Notes: a model not told the origin generated them from the letters alone. DNA of 64,000 nucleotides from JABWCQ01 sp964587105 (GCA_964587105.1 CAZPKG010000009.1:62001-126000); one strand, 5' to 3'. Positions 28,021 to 36,163 are shown, counted from the stretch's first letter. Translations and numbers: made by a program.

Positions 28021-28398
28021 ATGAGTTCAACTAATCACGCCAATTCTCTTCGCGTTGCAGCAAGAATTCTGCTCGTGTGCTGGGCAGCTTTTTGGACCTA
28101 TTTTCTGATCGCCAACTTGCTTGATAATTCCAACACTGTGCCTGCTTCTGAACAGACGAAAGGCTACGCCTTCATCATTACGGGTCTGCTCATAATATGG
28201 AGTTTGTCCATTTTAGCATGGCGCAAAGAAATGCTCGGCGGTGCAACGCTCGCAGGTCTCGGCGCAGTGCTTACAGTCCTTTACATAGTTTCTCCACCAC
28301 AGAATATGCAGATTCAGAATGTACTGACAACTGCCGTATTGCTTGGCGCGCTGCCGCTGCTCGCGGGAATACTATTCTGGATCTCTTCAAAACGCTGA
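28021..28398 (+). CDS. Small membrane protein, four predicted helices
   Basis: A 125-residue protein with four hydrophobic segments of about 20 residues (from ILLVCWAAFWTYF, FIITGLLIIWSL, LAGLGAVLTVLY and VLLGALPLLAGIL). It ends in a basic SSKR tail. No known motif. I start at ATG 28021, since the 17 upstream codons are not hydrophobic and Arg/Gln-rich. There is no obvious ribosome site. It stands alone between two terminators. Confidence 0.7.
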   Translation: MSSTNHANSLRVAARILLVCWAAFWTYFLIANLLDNSNTVPASEQTKGYAFIITGLLIIWSLSILAWRKEMLGGATLAGLGAVLTVLYIVSPPQNMQIQNVLTTAVLLGALPLLAGILFWISSKR

Positions 28399-28422
28399 CT
28401 TGCATGCAGCTTCAGCGATCAC

Positions 28423-28450
28423 AAGCCCCGCTCAAATATGCGGGGCTTTT
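28423..28450 (+). terminator. Rho-independent terminator (GCCCCGC type)
   Basis: Stem AAGCCCCGC (28423-28431) / GCGGGGCTT (28440-28448) and T-tail. Confidence 0.85.
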
Positions 28451-28739
28451 GCTTTCTCAACTCACAAGCGTCAAAGGAAGAGGCATTGACTAAATATGAC
28501 AAGACTTGTCATTTTTAGTGTTGTCGCCGAATCGGTGCAGTCTTACGTTATTAGAACTTGTTAGCATTTATCTTGACTACTTTTCTCGCCCGAATACTTA
28601 CCGCTTAGGGAAAGAATTCTTTTTGCTGTCCGGGAGTTTATTGTAATAGTCGATAGCCTGCCATAGATTGCTTGCACGAAACCCATGAATGTTCCGGATG
28701 AATCGTTGTAATGGCTTATTAACAGTAGGGAGATGTATT

Positions 28740-30287
28740 ATGCGAAAGAGTGAAGCGTTTATTTTCTGCGTCTCTGTCATGTGCGCGATTGCGCTTGCAC
28801 ATGCCGAACCAAGTCGCCCTGTTCCACCTTTGGGCCCGCCGCCGTCGGTAGCCTTATCTGTGAGTCGTGATGCGCGTGTGGCATTGCCCTGGGTCGAAGA
28901 TTTTGAAACTGGTGCAACTGGCTGGATGACAAGTGGTTTCTTTCATGTGATTGCAGACCCGCAGCTGCATCAAGTCATGCACCCGACAATCAATCCGAAT
29001 CTGGTTACCTTGCCCGATCCGGGTAACTTACCAAGTGCGCACGGTGGCAATCACACACTTTGGTATGGCGAAGTTGCTACTGGAACATTTGTCGGTGCCG
29101 ATTTTGATCAAACACAACCACCATTATCCGGCGGAACATCTCAAGCCTCTAACAGCGGTTGGGCAATTACGCCCGATCTGGACCTGACAACTCTCACGGA
29201 CGCGACTTTGACATTCTGGACATTGTGGGAAGTTGAAGGAGTGGACATTCCGTGGTATGATGTAATGTACATTGAAGCTTCAACTGACGCAGGCGCGACT
29301 TGGTCGTCGGTTGGCGGTGGACAGCTTAATCCGCTCAATGATGTGAATGCCAATCCAAATGTTGGCTACAGCTCGGGAGGTCTCGGATCGCCGCCGAGCT
29401 GGGTGCAGCACAGCTTCTCGCTTGCTCCGTTCTGTGGCGCGACATGTTGGCTCCGCTTCCGTTTTGACACTGTAGATCAACTCTACAATGGATTCCGAGG
29501 TTGGTTCATTGATGACATTCGCGTCGAAGGCGCGGGACAGTCTTTTGGACCAATCATCACGGACGTTGTTCCCGGTGTAGGCCAGATTGATGATATTATT
29601 TACGTTTATGGAGACAACTTCCAGAGCGGTGCAAGCATCTCGCTGGATGGCGTCAGTGCCGAAACGGTTGTGCTGTCAAATACTCTTGCACAATTTATCG
29701 TGCCCAATCTGCCAGACGGTGGTTACGATGTGATGCTGACAAACCCGGACGGGCAGTTTGATGTGTGCACAGGCTGTTTTGAAATTTCACCCATAGTCGG
29801 CCCGACGATAAGCTTTGTCGATCCCAATTGGGCATTCCCCGGAGTTGCGACGCCAATAATAATTGAGGGACAAAATTTTGATCCGTCGGCTGTCGTGACG
29901 ATTGCCGGAATCGCTCCAACGGATATTGTGGTCGTTACTCAAGAGCGAATCACCTGCGTAACCCCACCAACGCTTGGATTGGGGTTTCATGCCGTGCGCG
30001 TCACCAATCCCGACGGACAGTATGACCAATGCACCGGCTGTTTCGAGGTGCGCTTACCCGACCCGGCGACTGATTTGGTTATCAGCATCTCTGCCAATAG
30101 CATCAACTTGAATTGGAAACCTTCGCCTGAGCCTGGTGCCGAGTACCGAATCTATCGTGATGCCGACCCCAACGGACCATTCACCACTTTGATCGACGAT
30201 GTACCGGACACATTTTGCGTGGACAACAATGTCCTAACCGAACCCTCGACCGGCTTCTTTTACATCGTGCGAGCTTACGTCCCATAA
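28740..30287 (+). CDS. Secreted protein with two IPT/TIG domains and a C-terminal Fn3-like domain
   Basis: About 515 residues from ATG 28740 (GGGAG upstream). A signal peptide (FIFCVSVMCAIALAHA) leads to a beta-sandwich that resembles MAM or laminin-G-like jelly-roll modules of secreted proteins (WVEDFETGATGWMTSGFFHV split: WVEDFETG; LTFWTLWEVEG; WFIDDIRVEG). Two IPT/TIG repeats follow, each ending in the same Cys pair (VCTGCFEIS, QCTGCFEV). The last domain is Fn3-like and ends FYIVRAYVP with no sorting domain. Probably binds a ligand at the cell surface. Confidence 0.8.
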   Translation: MRKSEAFIFCVSVMCAIALAHAEPSRPVPPLGPPPSVALSVSRDARVALPWVEDFETGATGWMTSGFFHVIADPQLHQVMHPTINPNLVTLPDPGNLPSAHGGNHTLWYGEVATGTFVGADFDQTQPPLSGGTSQASNSGWAITPDLDLTTLTDATLTFWTLWEVEGVDIPWYDVMYIEASTDAGATWSSVGGGQLNPLNDVNANPNVGYSSGGLGSPPSWVQHSFSLAPFCGATCWLRFRFDTVDQLYNGFRGWFIDDIRVEGAGQSFGPIITDVVPGVGQIDDIIYVYGDNFQSGASISLDGVSAETVVLSNTLAQFIVPNLPDGGYDVMLTNPDGQFDVCTGCFEISPIVGPTISFVDPNWAFPGVATPIIIEGQNFDPSAVVTIAGIAPTDIVVVTQERITCVTPPTLGLGFHAVRVTNPDGQYDQCTGCFEVRLPDPATDLVISISANSINLNWKPSPEPGAEYRIYRDADPNGPFTTLIDDVPDTFCVDNNVLTEPSTGFFYIVRAYVP

Positions 30288-30313
30288 GTAGCTTGTAGTA
30301 ATTCCCATACGAC

Positions 30314-30346
30314 AAAGCCCCGCTCATTTAGCGGGGCTTTTTGTTT
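30314..30346 (+). terminator. Rho-independent terminator (GCCCCGC type)
   Basis: 11-bp stem AAAGCCCCGCT (30314-30324) / AGCGGGGCTTT (30330-30340), then TTGTTTT. Confidence 0.9.
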
Positions 30347-30350
30347 TAAG

Positions 30351-30397
30351 GTCTCCCCCTAAATCTGTCTGCAGATTTGGGGGGAATAAGGGGGGCT
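30351..30397. repeat. Dispersed palindromic repeat, family C
   Basis: CCCC, then AAATCTG/CAGATTT arms, then a run GGGGGGAATAAGGGGGG. A related copy in the other direction lies at 61671-61713. Confidence 0.65.
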
Positions 30398-30408
30398 TCC
30401 GCTCCGAT

Positions 30409-30442
30409 TGTAGCACCCACGTTCGTGGGCAAAATCCCCCAA
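30409..30442 (-). repeat. Dispersed palindromic repeat, family B
   Basis: On minus it reads TTGGGGGATTTTGCCCACGA then ACGTGGGTGCTACA. Copies lie at 54740-54773 and 55095-55128. Paired changes keep the GCCC-GC/AC arms complementary. Confidence 0.7.
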
Positions 30443-30460
30443 GCCGTACCCACCCTCTTC

Positions 30461-30498
30461 CGCCGAGCCGGGTTAAGCGTAGCGCAACCCGGCCGGAA
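30461..30498 (+). repeat. REP-like palindromic repeat, family A
   Basis: CGCCGAGCCGGGTTAAG, a short centre, then GCAACCCGGCCGGAA. The GCCGGGTT/AACCCGGC arms can form an 8-bp stem. Five more copies are in the window. 30499-30792 holds no gene I can support. Confidence 0.75.
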
Positions 30499-30792
30499 CC
30501 TGAGCAATGTTAAGCTACGCCTCCTTTTTTATTACTTATTGAGTTTAGGCAGTTGTTTTTTAAATAGATATACTAGTGCGACAAGAGTTGCAATATGGGT
30601 CAATTTATTTTTACCTTTGAGTACACTTGTTCAACGAAGTACCAGCAGGGAAGTGGCCCAGCGAGCCACCCGCGCTGCCTTCTATTCCAGCAGTTTGAAC
30701 GGAGGTTCGACAGCTTGTTACCACAATAGTATAAGGTCAAAAGCACATTATCTAATTGAATGGACTTTCACTTTGTAACATTTGGAGGCGAC

Positions 30793-31005
30793 ATGACTCG
30801 CACACCCGTTTCTTCAAGTAATCTCAAGAGTGTTGGCTATGATGGTTTGTCGCAGACTCTCGATATCCAGTTCCGCAGTGGCCATGTTTATCAGTACTCC
30901 AACGTACCGTATTCTGTTTACGCGTCGTTGCTGTCCGCGCCGTCGCACGGAAAGTACTTTTGGCGAGCTATTCGCGGTAGATTTCGATATCGACGAGTGA
31001 ACTAA
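30793..31005 (+). CDS. KTSC-domain protein
   Basis: A 70-residue protein from ATG 30793, with TTGGAGG 7 nt upstream. It matches the KTSC fold: SSNLKSVGYDGLSQTLDIQF, GHVYQYSNVP, and the C-terminal GKYFWRAIRGRFRYRRV. In many homologues the Trp before RAIRGR is another residue, and the family's function is poorly known. Such small proteins occur in phages and mobile DNA. It sits in A/T-richer DNA with its own terminator. Confidence 0.85.
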   Translation: MTRTPVSSSNLKSVGYDGLSQTLDIQFRSGHVYQYSNVPYSVYASLLSAPSHGKYFWRAIRGRFRYRRVN

Positions 31006-31029
31006 ACCAAGCCAATTCAGAAAAATGAA

Positions 31030-31055
31030 AAGTCCCCCTCTACAGAGGGGGGCTT
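31030..31055 (+). terminator. Hairpin terminator after KTSC gene
   Basis: Stem AAGTCCCCCTC (31030-31040) / GAGGGGGGCTT (31045-31055), 4-nt loop, one G-T pair, then CTTCTTC. Confidence 0.7.
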
Positions 31056-31094
31056 CTTCATAGTATGAACTGTCCAAACTAATGAGGCTAGAAG

Positions 31095-31874
31095 ATGATT
31101 GATGGCCGCGCTTGGAAAAGCCCTTTATATCGTTTGCATTATGCTCAAGAGGTCCGGAGAATAGAGAGACTCGAGTTTATCTGTATTTATTGCCGCCTGT
31201 TAAATCAAACTTGCCCTGAAGAATATGATCGCTTAACGGAAGGATTCATAGAAGTCAAGCAACATGATATCAAGTATATCAAGCTACATGGAAATTATGA
31301 GCTGTTTACTTTAGCGCTTTCACTCCTCTGGGATGAACTTTGCGATGATATCTTTGGACTCTTAGTGACTAAGGATCAAGTTGCAAACGGAGAATGCAAT
31401 TCTTCTGTTTCATCGGAGGACTTCGAAATTGAAATAGCAAAATTCGATAAGAATTACAGTGACCTTAAGCGTAAGAATCCAGATAGATCACGCTTCGAAT
31501 GCTTGGAACAATTATTAGCTGACCAAAATGTAGAACCACCTAATTCAAAAGAGGAGTCGATCATTGAACCGTATTGCACATATCTTGTGAAATTGTCTGA
31601 AGTCAGAAACGCATTGGTGCATCGAAAGGGCCGCATCGCACCAAAGGATTTGAATGAAAATCTTGACCTTGTAGAAGTAGGTAGTCATTTTACAACAAAT
31701 GTCAGCGAATTCACAAGTTATTGGAACGCAGTTGATAAATATCATTGTATTGTCTATACCCGCATTTGTCGCACAATTGAAGTTGATCCTTGGATGCAAA
31801 CTGAAAAGCGCAAAGTAGATGGCGTTTTGACTCAACTTAGTGAGTTTTTCAAGGGACAATGGGCTTCTGAGTGA
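31095..31874 (+). CDS. HEPN-like protein, unknown role
   Basis: A 259-residue soluble, mostly helical protein. The segment KLSEVRNALVHRKGRI places Arg171-Asn172 and His176 as R-N-x3-H, the HEPN ribonuclease or nucleotidyl-binding signature. The surrounding long helices fit that fold. HEPN proteins often serve in toxin-antitoxin or abortive infection systems. No nucleotidyltransferase (MNT) partner is adjacent. It is A/T-richer than housekeeping neighbours, suggesting transfer. The start is ATG 31095 after GAGG. The HEPN call rests on one motif plus helical character. Confidence 0.6.
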   Translation: MIDGRAWKSPLYRLHYAQEVRRIERLEFICIYCRLLNQTCPEEYDRLTEGFIEVKQHDIKYIKLHGNYELFTLALSLLWDELCDDIFGLLVTKDQVANGECNSSVSSEDFEIEIAKFDKNYSDLKRKNPDRSRFECLEQLLADQNVEPPNSKEESIIEPYCTYLVKLSEVRNALVHRKGRIAPKDLNENLDLVEVGSHFTTNVSEFTSYWNAVDKYHCIVYTRICRTIEVDPWMQTEKRKVDGVLTQLSEFFKGQWASE

Positions 31875-31920
31875 GCTTTGTGGTATTTGAACCGATTGGT
31901 TTGTCTGTGATGCGCAAAAA

Positions 31921-31948
31921 AAAGCCCCGCGTTTACGGCGGGGCTTTT
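31921..31948. terminator. Bidirectional terminator between convergent genes
   Basis: Stem AAAGCCCCGC (31921-31930) / GCGGGGCTTT (31938-31947), with an A-run left and T-run right. It serves the 31095 gene on plus and the 31965 gene on minus. Confidence 0.88.
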
Positions 31949-31964
31949 CATAATGGTTTTCTTC

Positions 31965-32600
31965 TCAATCGGTATGTAGAAGTACTCGCAAAAGATCCAC
32001 TTGCTCGGGCGACAATTGCAATTCTTTTACAAAGATGTCAAACTCGAATGCATTGAACTTCTTAGCGTTTGATCCTGACTCATCAATTACCCAAATGTCT
32101 CCATTAAAGACTTCGTCGTCCTGATCCGCGTGTGTTTCAATTTGTTCGCTGGTCAAATTCACTTGCGATACTTTGGCGCGAAGTCTATCGCGTTCTTGTC
32201 TGAGGAGTTGTAATTCTTGTGGGGTACAATGCTTTGAGCCAACCTGTTCATCTTCAATTTCATAACTTGAGGTCGGTATTAAGTTGTAAGGCCGCATCCA
32301 ATCATTTTCTTTTATGTATAAATGATTGCTGTTAAAGTAGCCATAACGTCGAGAACTTGTAGTATTGTCTTTTTCAAGATACTTGCTCAAGTCACCGCCG
32401 GAAATTTCGCCTTTGTTGGGGTTCCAATTTCCAGGCGTACCATAGTTGTTAAATTTGCTGTGATCGGGATTTGTACGATAATGTCCCTGTACATAAGTGC
32501 CATCTTTACGATAGTAACTTCTGACATGGTTCCTTCCACCAGCTAGCGTCTGATTTGACCATATAGTCAAACTGATCAATAAAACTATGAAGATGCGCAT
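31965..32600 (-). CDS. Secreted protein with GRNHVRSYYRKDGTYV-type N-terminal module
   Basis: A 211-residue protein. A signal peptide (IFIVLLISLTIWSNQTLA) is followed by HVRSYYRKDGTYVQGHYRT and YGTPGNWNPNKGE. This motif is common at the N terminus of small secreted or phage-associated proteins of unknown function. A short coiled coil (QELQLLRQERDRLRAKV) lies near residue 130. The C-terminal third is acidic. A consensus promoter precedes it. Confidence 0.75.
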   Translation of the reverse strand: MRIFIVLLISLTIWSNQTLAGGRNHVRSYYRKDGTYVQGHYRTNPDHSKFNNYGTPGNWNPNKGEISGGDLSKYLEKDNTTSSRRYGYFNSNHLYIKENDWMRPYNLIPTSSYEIEDEQVGSKHCTPQELQLLRQERDRLRAKVSQVNLTSEQIETHADQDDEVFNGDIWVIDESGSNAKKFNAFEFDIFVKELQLSPEQVDLLRVLLHTD

Positions 32601-32627
32601 GTCACTTTCCCTTTAGTTGGTAACTGC

Positions 32628-32656
32628 AATTTATTGCATCATATCAGTATTGTCAA
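32628..32656 (-). promoter_or_regulatory. Promoter of the 31965-32600 gene
   Basis: On minus: TTGACA (32651-32656), 17-nt spacer, TAAATT (32628-32633) followed by G. Confidence 0.75.
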
Positions 32657-32707
32657 GACTTTTAACCCTCAAGCAGACTATACCGATCTTCCTTTCTCCT
32701 CCTCTCC

Positions 32708-32740
32708 AAAATCCTGAACAAAGTTCAGGATTTTGTTTTT
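32708..32740 (+). terminator. Terminator-like hairpin between divergent promoters
   Basis: 12-bp stem AAAATCCTGAAC / GTTCAGGATTTT with AAA loop, then GTTTTT. Genes on both sides point away from it, so it terminates no annotated gene. It may insulate groESL or end a short RNA. Confidence 0.75.
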
Positions 32741-32767
32741 ATTAAAGTAAAGACTTAGTACAGTGAG

Positions 32768-32796
32768 TTGACTCGTGGGAACCCGGAGCGTATATT
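32768..32796 (+). promoter_or_regulatory. groESL promoter
   Basis: TTGACT (32768-32773), 17-nt spacer, TATATT (32791-32796) followed by TG. The start of transcription would fall just before or inside the CIRCE element. Confidence 0.8.
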
Positions 32797-32806
32797 TGGG
32801 GTATTA

Positions 32807-32833
32807 TTAGCAGTCACTTCGATTGAGTGCTAA
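32807..32833 (+). promoter_or_regulatory. CIRCE operator (HrcA binding site)
   Basis: TTAGCAGTC-N9-GAGTGCTAA. The right arm is identical to the CIRCE consensus. The left differs by one base (CAGTC for CACTC). CIRCE is bound by the HrcA repressor, so groESL should be heat-induced through HrcA. hrcA itself is not in the window. Confidence 0.92.
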
Positions 32834-32889
32834 CAGCCTGTTTCAATTCAACTAACCTACAATAACCTCATTTAGGGAGACCTAAGACC

Positions 32890-33189
32890 ATGAAAATCAA
32901 GCCGATTGATGAGCGCGTCCTGATTAAGCCGCTCGAAAAGGAAGAAAAAACCGTTGGTGGTATCATCATCCCCGACACCGCTTCCAAAGACCGTCCGCAA
33001 ATGGGTGAAATCGTGGCCATGGGCGACGACGTCGAAGTCGCCGATCGCAAGCAGAAGAAGATGTCCGAAATGCTCAAAGTCGGTGACACGATTGTGTATG
33101 CCCGCTACGGCGGCACCGAAGTCAAGCTTGACGACAAAGAGTACATGCTCATCAGCCGCAGCGACGTCCTCGCCGTGGTGGTAAAGTAA
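32890..33189 (+). CDS. groS: GroES, 10-kDa co-chaperonin
   Basis: A 99-residue protein of normal GroES length. It shows IKPIDERVLIKPLEKEEKT, the mobile loop GGIIIPDTA, KPQMG-like DRPQMGEIVAMG, and DTIVYARYGGTEVKLDDKEY. It forms the heptameric lid on GroEL. ATG 32890 follows AGGGAGA. The first gene of the CIRCE-controlled groESL operon, 110 nt before groEL. Confidence 0.98.
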   Translation: MKIKPIDERVLIKPLEKEEKTVGGIIIPDTASKDRPQMGEIVAMGDDVEVADRKQKKMSEMLKVGDTIVYARYGGTEVKLDDKEYMLISRSDVLAVVVK

Positions 33190-33241
33190 GTTGCGCTCGC
33201 CGAGCGTGGGCGTCCCCGCCCCGCCGGAATCTTCACGCAGC

Positions 33242-33260
33242 GGCATCCGCTGCGGATGCC
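33242..33260. repeat. Palindrome in the groES-groEL gap
   Basis: GGCATCCG-CTG-CGGATGCC. A perfect 8-bp hairpin in the transcribed gap. No T-tail, so unlikely to be a terminator. Confidence 0.6.
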
Positions 33261-33299
33261 CCGTATCAATTCGCAAACTCAAACAAGGAACAATAAAAC

Positions 33300-34943
33300 A
33301 TGGCAAGCAAACTGATTGACTTCGATGTCGAAGCGCGCAGTGCACTGAAGAAGGGCGTGGACATTCTCGCCGACTCAGTGAAAGTGACGCTCGGACCTAA
33401 GGGCCGTAACGTCGTGATTGAAAAGAAGTGGGGCGCCCCGACTATCACCAAGGACGGTGTGACGGTGGCTAAGGAAATTGAACTCGAAGACGCCGTGCAG
33501 AACATGGGCGCGCAGATGGTTCGCGAAGTCGCTTCCAAGACTTCCGATATCGCCGGTGACGGCACCACCACTGCGACCGTTCTCGCGCAGGCGATCATTC
33601 ATGAAGGTTTGAAGAACGTCACCGCCGGCGCTGATCCGATGTCGCTGAAGCGCGGTATTGACAAGGCTGTTGCGAAGGTCGTCGAAGATCTGAAGAAAAA
33701 CGGCAAGGCCGTCAGCGGCAAGAAGGACATCGCCGCCGTCGGTACGATTTCCGCCAACAACGACAAGACCATCGGCGATCTGATTGCGGACGCGATGGAC
33801 AAGGTCGGCAAGGACGGCGTCATCACCGTCGAAGAAGCGAAGTCGATGGAAACGTCGCTCGAAGTCGTCGAAGGTATGCAGTTTGACCGCGGCTATCTGT
33901 CGCCCTACTTCGTCACCAATCCTGACGAAATGGAAGTCGAACTCGAAAACCCGTTCGTCTTGATCTATGATAAGAAGGTCGCTTCAATGAAGGACCTGCT
34001 CCCGATTCTGGAGAAGGTTGCTCAAGCCGGTCGCGCGTTTGTGATCATCGCGGAAGACGTCGAAGGCGAAGCTCTGGCTACGCTCGTCGTGAACAAGCTC
34101 CGTGGTACGTTGAAGGTCGCGGCCGTCAAGGCTCCGGGCTTCGGTGATCGCCGCAAGGCCATGCTTGAAGACATCGCCACGTTGACCGGCGGTCGTGTGA
34201 TTTCGGAAGAAGCGGGCTTCAAGCTTGAGAACGCCGTCATGAGCGATCTCGGCACCGCCAAGAAGATCATCATCGACAAGGACAACACCACGATTGTCGA
34301 AGGTTCGGGCAAGAGCGACGAGATCAAGGCCCGCATCGCGCAGATCAAGAAGCAGATCGAAGGCACGACGTCGGATTACGATCGCGAAAAACTGCAAGAG
34401 CGTTTGGCTAAGCTTGCGGGTGGCGTGGCCGTGTTGAAGGTCGGCGCTGCGACGGAAGTTGAGATGAAGGAAAAGAAGGCTCGCGTCGAAGATGCTCTGC
34501 ACGCGACTCGCGCCGCGGTTGAAGAAGGCATCGTCCCCGGCGGCGGTGTAGCTCTGCTTCGCGCGCAGAAGGTGCTCGAAGGCTACAAGCTTGAAGGCGA
34601 TGAGCAGCTCGGTGTGAACATTATTCGCCGTGCGTTGGAAGAGCCGATTCGCATGATTTCGCAGAATGCCGGTCTGGAAGGCAGCGTGGTTGTGAACAAG
34701 ATTCGCGAGAACAGCAAGTACAGCTTCGGCCTGAATGCTGCCAGCGAAGTTTACGGCGACTTGCTTGATGACGGCGTCATCGACCCGACCAAGGTTGTGC
34801 GCGTCGCACTCGAAAATGCGGCATCGGTTGGCGGCTTGTTGCTGACCACCGATTGCGCCATCCACGAGAAGAAGGAAAAGACCCCCGCAGCTCCCGCCAT
34901 GCCCGGCGGCGGCATGGGTGGCATGGGCGGAATGGATTACTAA
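33300..34943 (+). CDS. groL: GroEL, 60-kDa chaperonin
   Basis: A 547-residue protein of standard length. It shows VKVTLGPKGRNVVIEK, the ATP-binding DGTTTATVLAQAI, and VEEGIVPGGGVALLRA. The C-terminal Gly-Met tail is GGGMGGMGGMDY. It folds proteins in an ATP-driven double ring with GroES. Control is by the CIRCE element upstream of groES. Its strong codon bias gives long antisense open frames, which I do not call. Confidence 0.99.
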   Translation: MASKLIDFDVEARSALKKGVDILADSVKVTLGPKGRNVVIEKKWGAPTITKDGVTVAKEIELEDAVQNMGAQMVREVASKTSDIAGDGTTTATVLAQAIIHEGLKNVTAGADPMSLKRGIDKAVAKVVEDLKKNGKAVSGKKDIAAVGTISANNDKTIGDLIADAMDKVGKDGVITVEEAKSMETSLEVVEGMQFDRGYLSPYFVTNPDEMEVELENPFVLIYDKKVASMKDLLPILEKVAQAGRAFVIIAEDVEGEALATLVVNKLRGTLKVAAVKAPGFGDRRKAMLEDIATLTGGRVISEEAGFKLENAVMSDLGTAKKIIIDKDNTTIVEGSGKSDEIKARIAQIKKQIEGTTSDYDREKLQERLAKLAGGVAVLKVGAATEVEMKEKKARVEDALHATRAAVEEGIVPGGGVALLRAQKVLEGYKLEGDEQLGVNIIRRALEEPIRMISQNAGLEGSVVVNKIRENSKYSFGLNAASEVYGDLLDDGVIDPTKVVRVALENAASVGGLLLTTDCAIHEKKEKTPAAPAMPGGGMGGMGGMDY

Positions 34944-34944
34944 A

Positions 34945-34984
34945 CCAGCGTGCACGCTGGACCCATTGCCGCTGCGCGTAAAGC
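34945..34984. repeat. Dispersed palindrome, family D
   Basis: Perfect 16-bp palindrome CCAGCGTGCACGCTGG then ACCCATTGCC. A sister copy after another gene stop lies at 61604-61640. Both begin within a few bases of a stop codon. Confidence 0.65.
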
Positions 34985-35022
34985 ATAACGGTGAGGGTAT
35001 CCGTCGAAGTTTGAATAAGAGA

Positions 35023-35054
35023 GCGGGGCGAACATCAGTTCGCCCCGCTTCTTT
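35023..35054 (+). terminator. Rho-independent terminator of groESL
   Basis: 11-bp stem GCGGGGCGAAC / GTTCGCCCCGC with ATCA loop, then TTCTTTT. Near-identical stems occur at 38236 and 41222. Confidence 0.92.
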
Positions 35055-35056
35055 TG

Positions 35057-35507
35057 TAGTCAGGGTCTTATTGCATACCAATCTTCAACACAACTAAGTG
35101 TGAACAGGACAAAGACGTAGGCTAATTCTGAAATTACATTTCACACCATTGAGTTCCCATTCTATTTCAAATAAACAATTTCTAATTTTATATATAACAA
35201 AATATTAAATTGTAGTTTTTAATTATATAATCAATTAATGAACCAATACAGTGCATTATAAATTCATGGAAATAATTCTGCTATATTCCCTCCTCGATAT
35301 TTTGTCTGGTTGTACAACCATTAAACTTCAAAAATCGCATTGATGCTTCAAATTAATTTATGTAATTACAATAAATAAGCACAATAAAGATCTAATTCCC
35401 GGACCCAACCAGCCTTCAACACATCCAAGCACGAACAGGCTAAGGACTGAGTGTAAACGCCAATATATACAATTATAGTAGTATTTCAACTTTTGTTTCA
35501 CTTGTTC
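35057..35507. other. A/T-rich region without genes before the cassette
   Basis: About 450 bp, much richer in A/T than its surroundings, with no supported gene. Two imperfect related segments occur near 35080-35123 and 35408-35450, each with CTTCAACACA and a GAACAGG(A/C) core. A 63-codon minus-strand frame here has no support. Confidence 0.5.
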
Positions 35508-35536
35508 TTGATTCTTACCTTCAAATTGAGTAAATT
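35508..35536 (+). promoter_or_regulatory. Promoter of the winged-helix/HEPN cassette
   Basis: TTGATT (35508-35513), 17-nt spacer, TAAATT (35531-35536). AAGGAG (35555-35560) lies 7 nt before ATG 35568. Confidence 0.65.
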
Positions 35537-35567
35537 CTGAAGATTTCAACCCACAAGGAGTAACTCA

Positions 35568-36077
35568 ATGTCAGGCATCTCGGAAACACAATGTTCCATT
35601 CATTTGAAAATAGGGCACTTAGATGTTGAGGCCGTTGGCCCCGTGTCTTATATCAAGGATGACCTTTCGGAAGTGATTAGCAAATTAGTACGCCTCTACG
35701 TAGAAGACGAAGCAGTCAAACAAATCCTGTCAAAATCAACTACCCCCACACCAAAGGCATTCGCAGGTACAGGTCTTGACGGGCTAGCAGAGGAGACGGT
35801 CACATCCATAGCAAATAAGCTAAGCTGTAACAGCGGCTCAGACTTGATTGTGGCAGCTTCAGCTTACCTCACCCTTGTTGTTGGTAAGGCAATTTTCTCT
35901 CGTAAAGAACTTCTACAGAATATGCAAGCTGGCGGTGCATACTACAAGGATAGCTACCGCGACAATCTATCGAGCTACCTACAGCGGCTTATTAAAGACG
36001 ATGTCTTGCGAACGCAAGGATCTGATTACAAGCTGAGTCCAACAGCTCTAAAAGACTTTGAGGCAAAAATCGTTTAG
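35568..36077 (+). CDS. Cassette gene 1: small protein with C-terminal winged-helix-like domain
   Basis: A 169-residue soluble protein. Residues 10-45 form a strand pair and helix (HLKIGHLDVEAVGP, then LSEVISKLVRLYV). Cassette gene 4 starts in a similar way. Residues 89-169 (SGSDLIVAASAYL, FSRKELLQNM, LIKDDVLRTQG, YKLSPTALKDF) have the helix-helix-wing layout shared with the ends of the next three proteins. No catalytic residues. The ribosome site and promoter are clear. Function unknown. It may bind DNA or a partner protein in the same operon. Confidence 0.8.
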   Translation: MSGISETQCSIHLKIGHLDVEAVGPVSYIKDDLSEVISKLVRLYVEDEAVKQILSKSTTPTPKAFAGTGLDGLAEETVTSIANKLSCNSGSDLIVAASAYLTLVVGKAIFSRKELLQNMQAGGAYYKDSYRDNLSSYLQRLIKDDVLRTQGSDYKLSPTALKDFEAKIV

Positions 36078-36163
36078 AAGGACAACTTGCAGGTATTCTG
36101 CGATAGCTCGACCAACTATAAGCTGGGGCAATATTTTAACCAAATGCTATATGGAGGCACAAA

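Noticed and set aside
30377..30778. A 133-codon plus-strand frame after the IPT/TIG gene
   Set aside because: Most of it consists of repeat families A, B and C, so the frame is a by-product of G/C-rich palindromes.
33984..35081. A 365-codon minus-strand reading frame opposite groEL
   Set aside because: It mirrors the strong codon bias of groEL, has no family features and no ribosome site. Regarded as a shadow.
35057..35507. Possible replication origin in the A/T-rich block
   Set aside because: I see no cluster of DnaA boxes (TTATCCACA-like) and no dnaA, dnaN or gidA genes nearby.
35358..35549. A 63-codon minus-strand frame in the A/T-rich block
   Set aside because: No ribosome site and it overlaps the cassette promoter. 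The hydrophobic part is explained by A/T-rich codons.
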